Position numbers and translations under genes: made by a program. This document shows positions 63,051-64,000 of a DNA stretch of 64,000 bases, in pieces. The stretch is taken from NCBI RefSeq assembly GCF_012290005.1, contig NZ_JAAXMS010000004.1, positions 496,001 through 560,000 of the forward strand, written 5' to 3'. The DNA is from Crateriforma spongiae. Lineage in GTDB: Bacteria; Planctomycetota; Planctomycetia; Pirellulales; Pirellulaceae. The notes under the pieces are model-generated. The model had not been told where the DNA came from. It worked only from the letters and a program-made list of their open reading frames with translations, and made no database searches. Position 1 is the stretch's first letter, and the number at the start of each line of letters is the position of its first letter.

Positions 63051-64000
63051 ATGAAAACCATTTTGCGAGGCTCCCGCAGTCTCCTCAAGGCATCGAGCCG
63101 AGGCAAACGGCTGGCAACGGCAATGTTGCTGTCCGTCGTGGCTTCGTCTGCGATGACGGCCCAGGCACAAGATAGCATTGGCGATCTGAGCGGATACACC
63201 GACGAAGATTTCTATGCCGCCGAAGCCGCGTACGAATCCGAACAGTATTCGGCCGGCGACCTGAACACCAAATCGTCCCCGACCGAGGTCGATTACGCAC
63301 CGATCAGCTACAGCGATATGGCCACCGTGCCCACACCGATGCCCATCGGTTCGGCCTACGACGGTGGTTGTTCGCCGACCAGCACGGTCAGCTGCGCCAC
63401 GCCCGCTTGCAAGCCCAAGCGACGCAAGATCGGATCGCTGGCGACCTGCCAAGCCAGTGACATGTGGACCACCGCCGAATTTCTGATGTGGTTCCCGCAA
63501 GCCCGCACCAGCGCACCGTTGATCACCACGGCGCCTCCCGGATTGGCCCCGATCATCGGGCCTGCCTACCCGGACACCCAAGTCGTCTTTGGCGGCGAAG
63601 ACGGACTGGGCGGTGATCTGACCCCCGGGTTCCGTATCGACGCTGGCAAATACCTCAGCAAGAACTTTGGCATCGGCGGACGCTTCTGGTTCTTGGGCGA
63701 AGACGAATCATCCTATTCGGCCCAAAGCGATGGGACCGCGTTCAACTTGGGACGCCCGATCTACGACACCAACGCCAGCCAAAACGACGCCATCTTGGTC
63801 GGCGCGACCGACGTCGGCGGCAACACGCTGTTCGCCGGTTCGATCACCGCCGAAAGCAAACTGGAAATGATCGCCGGTGAAGCTTACGGCCGGTTGATGT
63901 TCGCCTGTGGCGATGAATACCGCACCGATCTGATCGGCGGTTACACCTACTTCGGAATCGACGATTCGCTGTTCATCGAAAGCACCAGCGTCGAAGTGAC
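63051..64000 (+). CDS. BBP7-family beta-barrel protein (partial, runs off the window)
   Basis: At least 316 residues, cut by the right edge. It starts MKTILRGSRSLLKASSRGKR, then a signal segment (LATAMLLSVVASSAMTAQAQ, about 21-40). A polar region follows, with several Cys (GGCSPT, CATPACKPKRRK), then the family-type part: MWTTAEFLMWF, PLITTAPPG, VVFGGEDGLGGDLTPGFRID and NFGIGGRFWFLGED. This is a second BBP7-like protein besides the one at 38065-39723. It is divergent from the SecA gene and has GAGACG just upstream of the ATG at 63051. Confidence 0.8.
   Translation, partial: MKTILRGSRSLLKASSRGKRLATAMLLSVVASSAMTAQAQDSIGDLSGYTDEDFYAAEAAYESEQYSAGDLNTKSSPTEVDYAPISYSDMATVPTPMPIGSAYDGGCSPTSTVSCATPACKPKRRKIGSLATCQASDMWTTAEFLMWFPQARTSAPLITTAPPGLAPIIGPAYPDTQVVFGGEDGLGGDLTPGFRIDAGKYLSKNFGIGGRFWFLGEDESSYSAQSDGTAFNLGRPIYDTNASQNDAILVGATDVGGNTLFAGSITAESKLEMIAGEAYGRLMFACGDEYRTDLIGGYTYFGIDDSLFIESTSVEV

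Overview
The window looks like a chromosomal segment of a planctomycete, most likely a Pirellulaceae relative of Rhodopirellula. This rests on gene families that are essentially planctomycete-specific: a YTV-repeat wall protein, two BBP7-type outer-membrane beta-barrel proteins and a TIGR03009-type protein. A cysteine-type sulfatase, a GH16 glycosidase and a very long tandem UvrA fit the same picture. The taxonomic call is inference from gene content; no marker rRNA gene is present.

Layout. Positions 1-1556 are a decayed accessory region ending at a tRNA-Gln. It holds an IS3-like remnant, a GxxExxY gene framed by palindromic repeats, the 3' end of a type I restriction specificity gene, and an integrase remnant that has lost its catalytic tyrosine. 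The rest is mostly core genome. 1.6-6.0 kb: Rex redox repressor, YTV wall protein, DUF1573 exported protein, the last two each closed by a terminator. 6.1-10.5 kb (minus): TPR membrane protein, PQQ beta-propeller protein, BshB1-like deacetylase. 10.8-16.7 kb: LpxH-like phosphoesterase, the aceE-aceF pyruvate dehydrogenase pair, a small zinc-ribbon protein. 17-22.8 kb: low-molecular-weight tyrosine phosphatase, GH16 enzyme, VIT-family metal transporter, quinone reductase, and an ECF sigma/anti-sigma pair. 23-32 kb: three 119-bp tandem repeats, a Ser/Thr kinase with two PAS domains, and a 6.6-kb uvrA encoding two complete UvrA units in one chain; kinase and uvrA overlap by ATGA. 32.4-34.3 kb: gamma-carbonic anhydrase, Gfo/Idh/MocA oxidoreductase and P-II protein in an overlapping operon. 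34.3-41 kb: sulfatase, TIGR03009 protein, thioesterase, a 136-bp palindromic element, BBP7 protein, Ser/Thr-type phosphatase. 41-50 kb: vWA membrane protein, an exported protein of unknown function, a proline racemase/hydroxyproline epimerase followed by a D-amino-acid oxidase-like flavoprotein (probable hydroxyproline catabolism), a small membrane protein and a flavin monooxygenase-like enzyme. 50-57 kb: RND/MMPL transporter overlapping an exported TIGR03790-like protein, then an SLC13 permease. 56.7-64 kb: a large secretin, a SecA lacking its usual C-terminal part, and the start of a second BBP7 protein that runs off the window.

Themes. Several genes concern the unusual planctomycete envelope (YTV, BBP7, DUF1573, secretin, short SecA, vWA and RND proteins). 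The least explained items are the GxxExxY gene with its ATGA-carrying palindromes, the tandem UvrA coupled to a kinase-PAS protein, the short SecA close to a secretin, and repeat elements that supply gene ends (a palindromic element giving the stop codon of a BBP7 gene; a 19-bp duplication of a gene's stop region). I see no CRISPR array, intact prophage or intact transposon.
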